Below are positions 8,330 through 17,487 of a stretch of DNA of 64,000 bases, piece after piece. The position numbers were made by a program, and so were the translations under genes. Position 1 is the first letter of the stretch, and each line of letters opens with the position of its first letter. A model generated the notes under the pieces. The model did no database searches and had not been told where the DNA came from. It saw only the letters and a program-made list of their open reading frames with translations. The stretch is from Maribacter polysaccharolyticus (lineage in GTDB: Bacteria; Bacteroidota; Bacteroidia; Flavobacteriales; Flavobacteriaceae), in assembly GCF_028882255.1 (NCBI RefSeq), contig NZ_JARBUY010000007.1, forward strand, positions 62,001-126,000. The letters are read 5' to 3'.

Positions 8330-9400
8330 ATGCAAGGGGAACGCTATTCCAGACAATTACAGCTTAAGGATTTTGGCCCAGAGGCCCAAGCGAAATTAAC
8401 AAAAGCCAAGGTATTGGTCGTTGGTGCCGGAGGATTGGGTGTTCCCGTACTTACCTATTTGAATGCCATGGGTGTCGGTACTTTAGGTATTGTCGAGGAA
8501 GATATTGTTTCCATAACCAATTTACATCGGCAGGTATTGTATGATCGGGATGAGGTAGGGCATGCCAAATTGGATATAGCCATCGGGAAATTAAAAAAAC
8601 AAAATCCGGATACGGAATTGATCCCCTATTACGATTTTTTGACTTTGGACAATGCCTTGACCATTATCAAGGGGTATGACCTGGTTATCGATGCCACCGA
8701 TAATTTTCCGACGCGCTATCTGATCAATGACGCCTGTGTCCTATTGAAAAAGCCTTTTGTTTATGGGGCCCTACACGGTTTTGAGGGCCAGGTAAGCGTA
8801 TTCAATCACAATAACGGGCCTACCTATCGCTGCCTTTTTCCAAATATGCCCTCAGCCACTGAAGTGCCCAATTGTAATGAACATGGGGTGCTCGGCGTAA
8901 TTCCGGCAATAGTCGGAAACCTTCAGGCGCTTGAGGCCGTTAAAGTAGTAACGGGGGTGGGGGAAGTATTGTCCGGAAAATTATTGTTGTTCAATGGCCT
9001 TGATCAAACGTTCCGAAAAATAAAATTCAAAGCAATTCCTGCGAATTTGAGGATAACGGCGCTGCAAGAAGCCTACGGATTCGCATGTGGTTTTGATGAA
9101 GACAGCATTGAAACGGCTGATTTTGAGAAATTGTTGGACGATGATATACAGATCATTGATGTGCGTACGGTCGAAGAGTATGGGGAATTCCATTTGGCGA
9201 ATTCCATCAATCTTCCTTTGGAACGTATTGAGGATTGGAAAAACACCATTGATTATGATCGGCCGGTGTATGTTCTGTGCCATAGTGGATCCCGAAGTCT
9301 TGAGGCCCAATCAATACTTAAAGCGTATAGGAATGGATCGAACATCATTAATATAAACGGAGGGATCGAGCAATTGAAAAGGTATGCAATTAAGTATTGA
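8330..9400 (+). CDS. moeB: Molybdopterin-synthase adenylyltransferase MoeB with C-terminal rhodanese domain
   Basis: This E1-like enzyme adenylates the C-terminal glycine of MoaD. The fused rhodanese probably supplies sulfur, as in eukaryotic MOCS3/Uba4. The ThiF/MoeB domain occupies about residues 1-250 with nucleotide loop VGAGGLGVP, the ATDNFPTR segment and the NCNEHGV catalytic-cysteine region. The rhodanese domain, about 265-356, has the active-site loop LCHSGSRS. Unlike classical MoeB, the zinc-binding CxxC pairs look incomplete: the first reads TYRC and no second CxxC is seen. It is two bases after mobA and overlaps the permease gene by 17 bases. A ThiF role in thiamine synthesis is possible but less likely here. 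Confidence 0.92.
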   Translation: MQGERYSRQLQLKDFGPEAQAKLTKAKVLVVGAGGLGVPVLTYLNAMGVGTLGIVEEDIVSITNLHRQVLYDRDEVGHAKLDIAIGKLKKQNPDTELIPYYDFLTLDNALTIIKGYDLVIDATDNFPTRYLINDACVLLKKPFVYGALHGFEGQVSVFNHNNGPTYRCLFPNMPSATEVPNCNEHGVLGVIPAIVGNLQALEAVKVVTGVGEVLSGKLLLFNGLDQTFRKIKFKAIPANLRITALQEAYGFACGFDEDSIETADFEKLLDDDIQIIDVRTVEEYGEFHLANSINLPLERIEDWKNTIDYDRPVYVLCHSGSRSLEAQSILKAYRNGSNIININGGIEQLKRYAIKY

Positions 9401-10157
9401 GGGATTGATTCTCTTATGTTTGGGTTTTTTCGTGGTATCTACCTTATATTCCTCTGTAGGTTTCGGGGGCGGTTCCAGTTATTTGGCTTTGTTGACCCTT
9501 GTGTTCGTCAATTTTTTTGCCATTCGGTCTATTGCATTGGTCTGCAATTTGGTCGTGGTTTCTGGAAGTACGTTCCTTTACTTGAAACACGGACATACCC
9601 GGTTAAAGGACTTTTTGCCTTTCGTGATCACCAGTATTCCCATGGCATTCATAGGGGCTTCTTTCCGATTGAAGGAAGAGGTGTTTTTTATCATTCTCGG
9701 AGTGGCTTTGGTCATCTCATCCGTTTCATTGCTCTGGCAGACTTCAGGGTTTCGATGGAATGAACCCACGAAAGTTTATCCGAAATATTTCAGCTATTTG
9801 ATCGGGGGAGCCATTGGAATGTTGTCAGGATTGGTGGGCATTGGTGGAGGTATTTTTTTGGCCCCGATCCTGAATCACATCAATTGGGACAAATCCGTCA
9901 AAATTGCCGCCTTGGCAAGCTTTTTTATCTTGGTGAATTCCATTTCGGGATTAATAGGGTTGATGGTGTCAGGGACCATTGAACTTCCATGGATGGAAAC
10001 CTTGGCATTGGGGGCCACGGTATTGATTGGCGGACAATTGGGTGTAAGGCTAAGCCTTAGCAGATTGTCCGCCAATGGTATTAAAAGAATAACCGCAATA
10101 TTGGTGTTGATCGTTGGCTTGCGGGTATTTTTGGTCAATGGCCTGGGGTGGTTTTAA
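9384..10157 (+). CDS. TauE/SafE (TSUP) family membrane permease
   Basis: This is an inner-membrane protein of the sulfite exporter TauE/SafE family, 257 residues, with about eight hydrophobic segments arranged as two similar halves. Each half carries the glycine-rich family motif (SSVGFGGGSSYL near residue 24 and GLVGIGGGIFLAPIL in the middle). TSUP proteins move sulfite, sulfoacetate, sulfate or other small anions. Its start overlaps moeB by 17 bases, so it is translated with the cofactor genes. That suggests an anion linked to molybdenum cofactor metabolism, for example sulfite or molybdate. The substrate is inference only. Confidence 0.85.
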   Translation: MQLSIEGLILLCLGFFVVSTLYSSVGFGGGSSYLALLTLVFVNFFAIRSIALVCNLVVVSGSTFLYLKHGHTRLKDFLPFVITSIPMAFIGASFRLKEEVFFIILGVALVISSVSLLWQTSGFRWNEPTKVYPKYFSYLIGGAIGMLSGLVGIGGGIFLAPILNHINWDKSVKIAALASFFILVNSISGLIGLMVSGTIELPWMETLALGATVLIGGQLGVRLSLSRLSANGIKRITAILVLIVGLRVFLVNGLGWF

Positions 10158-10164
10158 ATGGGTA

Positions 10165-10179
10165 GCCCGTTATTCGGGC
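10165..10179. terminator. Short hairpin at the convergent permease/trpB ends
   Basis: A five-base-pair GC stem, GCCCG then TTATT then CGGGC, overlaps the last codons of trpB and follows the permease stop at 10157. No clear T-tract is present, so it is only a possible shared terminator. Confidence 0.3.
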
Positions 10180-11372
10180 ATTTCATAATTGTCAACCACG
10201 AAATCAATATCCTTATCGCCTCTACCGCTTAAATTCACCAAAATGGATTCCCTTGGTTTTTCCTGTGCCAGTTTAAAGGCATAGGCAACGGCATGGGCAC
10301 TTTCCAGTGCGGGTATAATGCCTTCCATTCGACTCAATTCAAAAAAGGCATCGATGGTTTCCTTGTCGGAAACGACATCGTAACTTACTTTCTTTAGGTC
10401 TTTGAGCATACTGTGTTCAGGACCTACCCCTGGATAATCCAAACCACTGGCTACGGAATAAACGGGACTGGGTTCCCCATCTTCATCCTGTAGGGTGTAG
10501 CATTTGAAACCGTGGATAATTCCTGGTTTCCCCAAAGTCATTGTTGCGGCGTGTTCCCCGTGTTCCAAGGAACGACCTCCTGGTTCTATCCCATAAAGAC
10601 TACATTCGCTATCCTCTAAAAAGGCGGAAAAAATACCCATGGCATTACTACCGCCCCCAACGCAAGCCACGATGTTATCCGGTAATTCCCCGGTCATATC
10701 AAAAAACTGTTCTTTGGCCTCAATACCGACGACACGCTGAAAATCGCGCACCATCATGGGAAAAGGATGTGGTCCTACCACAGATCCAATACAATAGATG
10801 GTATTGATAGGGTCTTTCATATAGGCTTCAAAAGCGGAGTCAACGGCCTCTTTTAAAGTTTTCAATCCGTGGGAGACCGGTACGACCTTCGCACCAAGGA
10901 TTCGCATTCGTACTACATTGGGATGTTCCTTTGCCATGTCTACTTCCCCCATATGGATTTCACATTCCAGCCCAAAGTAAGCTGCGGCCGTTGCCAAGGC
11001 GACCCCATGTTGCCCGGCGCCCGTTTCGGCGATCAATTTCTTTTTGCCTAAATGCTTGGCCAAAAGGGCCTCTCCCATGCAATGGTTCAATTTATGGGCT
11101 CCCGTATGGTTTAGATCTTCCCTTTTGAGGTAAATCCTTCCCCCATATTTTTCCGAAAGCCGGTTACAGTAATATACAGGGGTAGGACGTCCCTGATAGT
11201 GTTTGCGAATACTTCGGAGTTCCGAGATAAAACTGTGGGATTTACTGATGGCGTAATAGGCATCGGTTATCTTTTTCATTTCTTCTTCTAACATAGGGGG
11301 AATGAAAGCCCCGCCATACTCCTTGAAAAATCCTTCGTTATTCGGATACGTCTTAAAATAATTCTCGGTCAT
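10170..11372 (-). CDS. trpB: Tryptophan synthase beta-chain-like protein (orphan TrpB)
   Basis: This is a PLP enzyme of the TrpB family, 400 residues, which condenses indole and serine to tryptophan in classical members. The PLP lysine is Lys94 in [12 protein letters not shown]; the phosphate-binding glycine stretch (VGGGSNAMG) and the SGRGDKD C-terminal loop are present. The usual GAHKINN reads GAHKLNH here, and the segment [17 protein letters not shown] differs from the standard version. No trpA or other trp gene is adjacent; it is inserted between molybdenum cofactor genes on the opposite strand. It is therefore likely a stand-alone paralogue, possibly salvaging free indole or using a different nucleophile. 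Confidence 0.85.
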   Translation of the reverse strand: MTENYFKTYPNNEGFFKEYGGAFIPPMLEEEMKKITDAYYAISKSHSFISELRSIRKHYQGRPTPVYYCNRLSEKYGGRIYLKREDLNHTGAHKLNHCMGEALLAKHLGKKKLIAETGAGQHGVALATAAAYFGLECEIHMGEVDMAKEHPNVVRMRILGAKVVPVSHGLKTLKEAVDSAFEAYMKDPINTIYCIGSVVGPHPFPMMVRDFQRVVGIEAKEQFFDMTGELPDNIVACVGGGSNAMGIFSAFLEDSECSLYGIEPGGRSLEHGEHAATMTLGKPGIIHGFKCYTLQDEDGEPSPVYSVASGLDYPGVGPEHSMLKDLKKVSYDVVSDKETIDAFFELSRMEGIIPALESAHAVAYAFKLAQEKPRESILVNLSGRGDKDIDFVVDNYEMPE

Positions 11373-11495
11373 AATCTGATTTATTATATCAATTTAATTG
11401 GGTTAAAATGGTTTCATAAAATTACGGAATTTGATGTTGATGAACCCCGTTCATGGACAGCCTTTTTTTATTGGGCCTAAATTGTGAATGGCGTT

Positions 11496-11529
11496 TTTGG
11501 TACGGATGCATTTCTTATTTCTATCTTTG
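11496..11529 (+). promoter_or_regulatory. Promoter of moeA
   Basis: TTTG at 11496-11499 and TATCTTTG (TAnnTTTG) at 11522-11529 are separated by 22 bases, within the Bacteroidota promoter spacing. Transcription would begin near 11536. This supports the ATG at 11558 as the moeA start over the GTG at 11537. Confidence 0.6.
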
Positions 11530-11557
11530 GGTATAAGTGCTTAAAACAGTAATTGGG

Positions 11558-12748
11558 ATGATTGAATTTAATGAGGCTTATGCCAAAGTGTTGGAACATT
11601 CTTTGGAATTGGGGTCCGAGGTCGTTGCGTTGAGGGAAAGCGTTGGAAGGATCTTATCCGAGGATATCCTGGCGGATCGCGATTTCCCTCCTTTCGATCG
11701 GGTTACCAAGGACGGGATCGCCATAAATTCACAGGCGCTTGAAGCGGGTATCGGTACTTTTGGAATAGAAGCCCTTGCCAGTGCGGGAATGCCCCAACAA
11801 AAATTAAAGAACACCCATAATTGTATTGAGGTTATGACTGGTGCCGTGGTGCCCCAAAATACCGATACCGTGGTCATGTACGAACATATAAAAATCAAGG
11901 ATGGCCATGCGACTTTAACGAAAGAGGTAAAAAAGGGACAAGAGATACATTATAAAGGGAGTGATGTGGTCTCAGGTACGGTACTCTTGCATGAAAATTC
12001 ACGTATAGGTCCTGCTGAAATCGGGGTTTTGGCCACTGTTGGTAAATCGGAGCTTAAGGTGAAAAGACTTCCGAAGGTGATGATGCTCTCCACTGGGAAT
12101 GAACTGGTAGAGGTTTCGGAGAAGCCTAAGCCCCATCAAATTCGAAAGTCGAATGTACTTTCCCTATATGCGGCCTTACGGCAAGAAGGAATACCTACGG
12201 CATCGATGCATCTTAAGGACGATAGGTCGCTTATTAAAGAAGAACTTACCCGTATTTTGGAAATGTATGATGTGTTATTGTTGAGTGGGGGAGTGTCTAT
12301 GGGAAAGTTCGATTTTATTCCCGGGGTACTTGAAGATCTTCAGGTTGAAAAGGTGTTTCATAGGGTCGCCCAAAAACCGGGGAAGCCTTTTTGGTTTGGG
12401 AAACAAACGGCCCTGAATACCGTTGTCTTTTCATTTCCAGGTAATCCGGTTTCCACTTTCGCCAATTATCATCTGTACTTTTTACCTTGGTTATACCGCA
12501 GTTTGGGTATCGAAATCAAAAAAGGGGAAGTAGTTTTGGGCGCCTCCATTACGGTAAAACCTCCGTTGACCCGTTTTATGCAGGTGAAAATCGAAAACAG
12601 GAAAGGGTGTCTTTGGGCATTCCCCGTTCGTGAGAACGGATCGGGCGATTTGACCAGTTTGGTCCATTCTGACGGATTCGTTTGTTTGCCTCCAAGGGAA
12701 GAGCCCTATGGGAAAGGGGAGGTGGTGACTTTTGTCGGTACCCGATAG
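11558..12748 (+). CDS. moeA: Molybdopterin molybdenumtransferase MoeA
   Basis: MoeA inserts molybdate into adenylylated molybdopterin. From the ATG at 11558 it is 396 residues, normal for the family. It begins MIEFNEAYAKVLEH and contains the PPFDRVTKDG segment of the domain I/II border. The MPT-binding domain has LSTGNELVEV, LLSGGVSMGKFDF and FSFPGNPVST, and a C-terminal beta-barrel follows. The GTG at 11537 would add seven residues but lies at the predicted transcription start. It is separated from the moaD operon by the opposite-strand trpB and has its own promoter. No MogA/MoaB-type adenylyltransferase gene is seen in the window. Confidence 0.95.
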   Translation: MIEFNEAYAKVLEHSLELGSEVVALRESVGRILSEDILADRDFPPFDRVTKDGIAINSQALEAGIGTFGIEALASAGMPQQKLKNTHNCIEVMTGAVVPQNTDTVVMYEHIKIKDGHATLTKEVKKGQEIHYKGSDVVSGTVLLHENSRIGPAEIGVLATVGKSELKVKRLPKVMMLSTGNELVEVSEKPKPHQIRKSNVLSLYAALRQEGIPTASMHLKDDRSLIKEELTRILEMYDVLLLSGGVSMGKFDFIPGVLEDLQVEKVFHRVAQKPGKPFWFGKQTALNTVVFSFPGNPVSTFANYHLYFLPWLYRSLGIEIKKGEVVLGASITVKPPLTRFMQVKIENRKGCLWAFPVRENGSGDLTSLVHSDGFVCLPPREEPYGKGEVVTFVGTR

Positions 12749-12805
12749 TACCCGGTCGATTCGGAGGTAAAAAACACATCCTATAAAATCGGATGGTCAA
12801 AAAAG

Positions 12806-13093
12806 TCAATGGGACAGTACCTGTTGTAGATCCACATTCCTATCAAAGACTTTTTTTGCATATGGGCAGCGAGGTACGACCTTTAAATTGTTGTTCTTGG
12901 CAAATTCCACGGCTTTAATCACCAGTTGTTTCCCAAAACCTTTACCGCTGAATTCAGGGTCTACACTCGTATGGTCTATGATGAATTTTGTTTCTCCTGA
13001 CCAAGTATAGGTGATTTCCCCGGCCAATACCTCATTTTCATACATGATAAAACGTCCTTTTTCCTTATTGTCTTCCTGTTCGAATCGTACCAT
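12806..13093 (-). CDS. Small GNAT-like N-acetyltransferase (YjdJ type)
   Basis: This 95-residue protein belongs to the short GNAT-related group (COG2388, YjdJ-like) which keeps only the acetyl-CoA-binding core. The pattern IMYENEVLAGEITYTW, then DHTSVDPEFSGKGFGKQLV with the pyrophosphate-binding GxGxGxx-like loop, then VVPRCPYAKKVF is typical. The substrate is unknown. It converges with moeA, whose stop is 57 bases away. Confidence 0.88.
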   Translation of the reverse strand: MVRFEQEDNKEKGRFIMYENEVLAGEITYTWSGETKFIIDHTSVDPEFSGKGFGKQLVIKAVEFAKNNNLKVVPRCPYAKKVFDRNVDLQQVLSH

Positions 13094-13276
13094 CGGTTTA
13101 TGTGGTCATTAGGGTTTGTATGTATGGGTTTCCTGATTTTCAGTGCCTTTATATGGAATAAAAGTGGAAAAAACCAGTAGTGCTGCTATAAGGCAGCTCC
13201 CTTTTAATTGCGTCTTAAAGTTAAGAATGTTCTTGGATATTAAAGACCGATTTCCTTTATGGTGAATGGTTGGGAT

Positions 13277-13310
13277 AAAAAAAGCCTGATGTAAGGAACA
13301 TCAGGCTTTT
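13277..13310 (-). terminator. Rho-independent terminator (bidirectional form)
   Basis: A perfect nine-base-pair stem (GCCTGATGT at 13284-13292, ACATCAGGC at 13298-13306) with a five-base loop is flanked by A7 on one side and T4 on the other. Read on the minus strand it ends in T7 just after the gene at 13317, so it probably terminates that gene. Confidence 0.85.
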
Positions 13311-13316
13311 GCTGTT

Positions 13317-13823
13317 TTACGAATGCATCAATTGTTCATTGATGTTTTTCGACCATTGACGCATCGCGATAAGTTCACCATTGGGCTGATAGTTAATATC
13401 CGCGTTAAAAAATTCCCATTTGATTTCGGGTTCGTTTTTTACAATTGGGGTAAAACCTAATTCAAGTCTATCGATTATGGTATGGGTTCCGTTTTTATTC
13501 CCATTTTTAGTGCGGATCGTCCGCCCAGAATTGATGATCTCACAGTTTTTGATTTTAGAGAGGTCAACGAATTGTTTTTCTTCCGAATCTTTTAAACGTC
13601 TAGCGAAGAATAGGGCATTATGTTCCTTATCCATCCCTATGGCGAAATCGCCAAAAACCTCATGTTGGGTTATCTGGCAATTATGCTGGGAAGCATTGTT
13701 ATGAAGGGAGTTTAATAATTGTTTAGCTTTTTTATTTCTGCTTTTCCCCATGATTATAAAGGGGATGGTGCATATCACTATTATTAAAGCACCAATGAGG
13801 GTGCTTCCTAAATCCATGTTCAT
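13317..13823 (-). CDS. Hypothetical protein with one N-terminal membrane segment
   Basis: I do not recognise the family. From the ATG at 13823 the protein is 168 residues. It starts MNMDLGSTLIGALIIVI, a single membrane anchor of about 20 residues, followed by a basic stretch (GKSRNKKAKQLL) and a soluble domain with no catalytic motif. The ORF extends to 13874, but the additional 17 residues precede the membrane segment awkwardly and the internal ATG fits better. The polarity suggests an inner-membrane protein with a cytosolic C-terminal domain. A strong terminator follows it directly, so it is a single-gene unit or the last gene of one. Confidence 0.65.
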   Translation of the reverse strand: MNMDLGSTLIGALIIVICTIPFIIMGKSRNKKAKQLLNSLHNNASQHNCQITQHEVFGDFAIGMDKEHNALFFARRLKDSEEKQFVDLSKIKNCEIINSGRTIRTKNGNKNGTHTIIDRLELGFTPIVKNEPEIKWEFFNADINYQPNGELIAMRQWSKNINEQLMHS

Positions 13824-13928
13824 TTTTAAGTATTTAAATTTAATAAAAGGGTAATTGGGCCTATGGTATAGCAAGGCCTAACGATTTAATATCCGTCATT
13901 AAGAATTATTTGACAGCTTAAAAATGAA

Positions 13929-14306
13929 TCACCAAAAATAATGGAAGGGAAAGATAATATCCGTTGTCCGCAGTTGAATCGGCGCGTTTCCAAAAAAGAA
14001 GGTATACTGCTTGAATACCGCTCTTAAAAGGTGCTCGGTCCCTTGGGCGGATGCCCATAGTTTAACCAAGGGATTTTCAAAATTCCGGGACGGGGAGTTA
14101 TTTTGGCTATCGAACGTACTTTCATAAAATGAAAAGTGGTTGTACAGGTTGTTCAGAACAACAGGACGGTTTTGGTCGACGTTCGTAGCGTGGTCAACAA
14201 GGGGGGCATGATCTGTATGAACAGGGTAATCCGTAATGGCACCTACTGCCAAGCAGTAAATGGCCATTAATAGGGTTGCGCCAAAAATACGGACCTGATG
14301 TATCAT
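13929..14306 (-). CDS. Small exported hypothetical protein
   Basis: This is an unrecognised 125-residue protein with a hydrophobic N-terminus (MIHQVRIFGATLLMAIYCL) that looks like a signal peptide or anchor. It continues with a His/Asp/Asn-rich stretch (DYPVHTDHAPLVDHATN) and a C-terminus rich in aromatic residues ending PFHYFW. There are no enzymatic motifs. It lies between the antiporter gene and the membrane-anchored hypothetical gene, all on the minus strand. The open frame and signal-like start support a gene, but coding status is not certain. Confidence 0.5.
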   Translation of the reverse strand: MIHQVRIFGATLLMAIYCLAVGAITDYPVHTDHAPLVDHATNVDQNRPVVLNNLYNHFSFYESTFDSQNNSPSRNFENPLVKLWASAQGTEHLLRAVFKQYTFFFGNAPIQLRTTDIIFPFHYFW

Positions 14307-14363
14307 AGGGTCAAAGGTAAAGCAATTACAATTTTAAAATAAAAAGAATAACAAAACTTTATT

Positions 14364-15833
14364 TTATGTCAATTCGATGTGTAAGGTGTTGTAGACCTCT
14401 TTGATGATTTCGGGCCGTTCTGCCAAAACGATCAAATAGTCTTGGGGTTCTATGGTCGTTGAACCGTTAGGGGTTATGTAACTTTCATCCCTTTTTATCA
14501 TTGCGATGATGGCATTTTTGGGAAATCCAAGCTCTACGATCTTTTTGCTTACCGCAAAGCTATTGGGAGGGATGAATATTTCCTTCATTTCGGTTTTCGG
14601 ATTTTCCGCAAGTAATAAATCGGTAGGGGAGGGTTTCTTGGTTTCTCCAGGCATGGCTACTTTTAACCATTTCGCCACTACCGAAAGTGATGTGCCTTGG
14701 ATCAAAATGGAAGTCACGGAAATGAAAAATACGATATTGAAAATCATATTGGCCTTATCGATACCCGCCAAAAGGGGATAGGTGGCAAATACGATCGGTG
14801 CGGCGCCCCTTAAGCCTACCCAAGAAATATAGAACCGTCTTTTAAGTTTCATCCTAAAAGGTAGGAGACTGATGAACACCCCTATCGGGCGCGCTATGAC
14901 AATGAGGAACACCGAGATAAGCAAGCCTATGCCCATAATGGGAAGAATACGCGATGGGAATACGAGTAAGCCCAAAGTAAGGAACAAAACGATCTGCATC
15001 AACCAGGCCAAACCATCGTACATTTTTAGAATGGTTTTTTTATGGATCAATTCTTGATTGCCCAAGTAAACGGCGCAAATATATATGGCCAGGAATCCAT
15101 TGCCACCTATAAAGTCGGTAGCCGAAAAGGTAATGAACATCAATGCAATGACGAGGACAGGGTACAATCCTTCAAAATCGAGTTTTATTTTATTGATGAT
15201 ATATTTACTGAGTCGGCCAAAAGCCAAACCGGCAATTCCACCAATAACCATTTGTTGTACAAATAAAGGGATGATCGAGGTTACGCCTTGATCTTGGTTG
15301 ATGACCAAAGACAAGAAAGCAAGGGTCAATACATAGGCCATGGGGTCGTTACTACCGCTTTCCAATTCCAATGTGGGCCTAAGGTTCGTCCGTAGGGCAA
15401 GGTTTTTCGATCGCAGTATGGAAAATACAGCGGCCGCATCCGTTGAAGAAACAATAGATCCCAATAGCATACTCTCATAAATGGTCAACTCCGTAAAGGA
15501 CCACACAAAAACCCCCAGGGTAACGGCGGTCAATAATACCCCTAAGGTCGATAAGGCAATCCCCTCCCATAAAATAGGTTTTATGGCTGGCCAGCTGGTA
15601 TCGAGCCCCCCCGAGAACAATATAAAATTCAAGGATACGATACCGATGAATTGGGCGATTTTGGGGTTGTCGAATTGAATGCCACCTATGCCATCCGATC
15701 CGGCCAACATACCTATGGCCAAGAAGAGCAGTAAGGTCGGCACACCGAATTTATAGGTGGTCTTACCGGCTATGATACTGATGAGCAGTAATATCGAACC
15801 GACCAATAAGATGTTTTCAATGGTTATATTCAT
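14364..15833 (-). CDS. K+/H+ (Na+/H+) antiporter, CPA1 family with TrkA-C domain
   Basis: This inner-membrane cation/proton antiporter resembles NhaP2/CvrA. From the ATG at 15833 it is 489 residues; upstream in-frame sequence to 15926 is basic, lacks family resemblance and is excluded. About 12 membrane helices fill residues 5-385, with the conserved SGSNDPMAY acidic motif and the WVGLRGAAPIVFA segment. A cytosolic TrkA-C/RCK-C regulatory domain follows (FAVSKKIVELGFPKNA, then GSTTIEPQDYLIVL), which in this family senses ligand or ions. It likely exports K+ or Na+ for pH and salt homeostasis, in keeping with a marine lifestyle. Ion preference cannot be read from the sequence. Confidence 0.92.
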   Translation of the reverse strand: MNITIENILLVGSILLLISIIAGKTTYKFGVPTLLLFLAIGMLAGSDGIGGIQFDNPKIAQFIGIVSLNFILFSGGLDTSWPAIKPILWEGIALSTLGVLLTAVTLGVFVWSFTELTIYESMLLGSIVSSTDAAAVFSILRSKNLALRTNLRPTLELESGSNDPMAYVLTLAFLSLVINQDQGVTSIIPLFVQQMVIGGIAGLAFGRLSKYIINKIKLDFEGLYPVLVIALMFITFSATDFIGGNGFLAIYICAVYLGNQELIHKKTILKMYDGLAWLMQIVLFLTLGLLVFPSRILPIMGIGLLISVFLIVIARPIGVFISLLPFRMKLKRRFYISWVGLRGAAPIVFATYPLLAGIDKANMIFNIVFFISVTSILIQGTSLSVVAKWLKVAMPGETKKPSPTDLLLAENPKTEMKEIFIPPNSFAVSKKIVELGFPKNAIIAMIKRDESYITPNGSTTIEPQDYLIVLAERPEIIKEVYNTLHIELT

Positions 15834-15991
15834 CCTTTTTACTTCAATTTTCGTGAATTTATAAAGGTACGGTTTTGTTTGATTTTTGAAAGGCGTTAAT
15901 TCACACGTAAGCCTTAAAAAAAACATACCGATATAACGTTATCGAATAGGGCCGATAATCACGAATTTTTAGATTTGGCTTGGAATGAAGT

Positions 15992-17482
15992 TCAAAGCAT
16001 GGCCTGCATTATTTTTTTAACATCCGGATTTTTATAGATTTCCTGCACCATTTCGGCATATAAAGAGGCAAACTGCCCGTTTTCGGAAAGATGCCCAAAA
16101 AGGGATTCCTGCTTAATGAAAGCCAAGGGGTCGGTCTGGGTCTTCTTGGCGGATTCATGGAGCTCGTCGGCCATGGCATCGATGATTTCCAACGGTTGTC
16201 CGTTTTTGTCGATTCCTTTATCGCTATAATAACACCAAGCGGCAATGACCAAGGTGGCAAATTGTATGCTACCCTTTTTGGTCAAGTTTTCTGCCAAGGT
16301 CGCAATCAAGAATTTCGGCAGTTTGGCAGAGGTTTCGGAACAAATACGACTAACGCTATCTTTGATATTGGGATTGGCGAAACGCTCTTGAAGGCTGTCT
16401 TTGTAGTTATCGAGGTCAATGCCTTTCACTTCATCCAATGTCGGGGTGGCTTCTACGTCCATAAACCTTCTTAAATACCTGGCGAATGTCTTGTCTTCTA
16501 TACAGGCATTGATGGTTTTGTATCCATGGATGGCACCCAATAATCCCAATACGGAATGACCGGCATTGAGTAAACGGAGTTTCATTTTTTCATAGGGTTT
16601 TACATCGGGTACGAATTGTGCCCCTACCTTTTCATATTCCGGTCTCCCATTGGAAAAATTATCTTCAACCACCCATTGTAAAAAGGGTTCACAGGTAACG
16701 GGCCATTCATCTTTTATACCATGGTTGGTGCCCAAATAATCCATATCGGATTGGGAGGTCACGGGGGTTATACGGTCTACCATGCTATTTGGAAAACAAA
16801 CTTCTTTTTCAATCCACGCTGCCAATCCAGGGTCCTGTTTCTTCGCGAACGTAAGCAGCATATTCCGGGCAACATCCCCATTGTGTTCGATGTTGTCACA
16901 AGACATAACGGTGAATGCGGGCAAGCCTTCATCCCGACGTTTTTTAAGTGCAGCCGTTAGATAACCGTAAACCGTTTTCGGGCGGTCTGGATGGGATAAT
17001 TCATGCTGTATATCCGGATTTTCGAAATTGAACTCACCTGTGGCGGGATTAAAATTATATCCACCTTCGGTAATGGTGAGCGAGACGATTTTAGTATCGG
17101 GATGTGCCATACGTCCAATTATCGGGTTTGGGTCGTCTACCCCTAGCAAGAAGTCGACCAAAGACCCTATGATCTGTGGTTTTACCGTGCCATCCGGGTA
17201 TTTCACCATTAGTGTATAGAGTCCATCCTGCTTTTTTAGTACATCATGTATTTTTCGGTCTGCTTCCCGAATACCGATGCCACAGATTCCCCAATTTCGT
17301 GCGGTATCATTGTATTTTTCCAGGAGTTTATGGGTGTAGAGTGCTTGGTGGGCCCTATGGAACCCACCGACCCCGATATGTACTATTCCTATCTTTAGTC
17401 CATCCCTTTTATAGGTGGGGCAGGGAATGCGTTCAGCGATCTTTGTTAAATTCCCCTGCTTGAGTTGAAGGTTGTTTTCCAT
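15992..17482 (-). CDS. Mannitol 2-dehydrogenase (long-chain polyol dehydrogenase)
   Basis: This cytosolic NAD-dependent enzyme oxidises D-mannitol to fructose (or a similar polyol such as arabinitol). The 496-residue protein has a Rossmann loop HIGVGGFHRAHQ at about residues 35-46 and the family's catalytic pattern KLRLLNAGHS. There Lys301, Asn306 and His309 match the Lys-x4-Asn-x2-His spacing of Pseudomonas mannitol 2-dehydrogenase. Zinc is not needed in this family. It starts five bases after the NCS1-type permease stop, so the two are an operon. Mannitol is abundant in brown algae, which fits a marine flavobacterium. No fructokinase is adjacent. Polyol specificity is inferred from the family. 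Confidence 0.92.
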   Translation of the reverse strand: MENNLQLKQGNLTKIAERIPCPTYKRDGLKIGIVHIGVGGFHRAHQALYTHKLLEKYNDTARNWGICGIGIREADRKIHDVLKKQDGLYTLMVKYPDGTVKPQIIGSLVDFLLGVDDPNPIIGRMAHPDTKIVSLTITEGGYNFNPATGEFNFENPDIQHELSHPDRPKTVYGYLTAALKKRRDEGLPAFTVMSCDNIEHNGDVARNMLLTFAKKQDPGLAAWIEKEVCFPNSMVDRITPVTSQSDMDYLGTNHGIKDEWPVTCEPFLQWVVEDNFSNGRPEYEKVGAQFVPDVKPYEKMKLRLLNAGHSVLGLLGAIHGYKTINACIEDKTFARYLRRFMDVEATPTLDEVKGIDLDNYKDSLQERFANPNIKDSVSRICSETSAKLPKFLIATLAENLTKKGSIQFATLVIAAWCYYSDKGIDKNGQPLEIIDAMADELHESAKKTQTDPLAFIKQESLFGHLSENGQFASLYAEMVQEIYKNPDVKKIMQAML

Positions 17483-17487
17483 AATGA

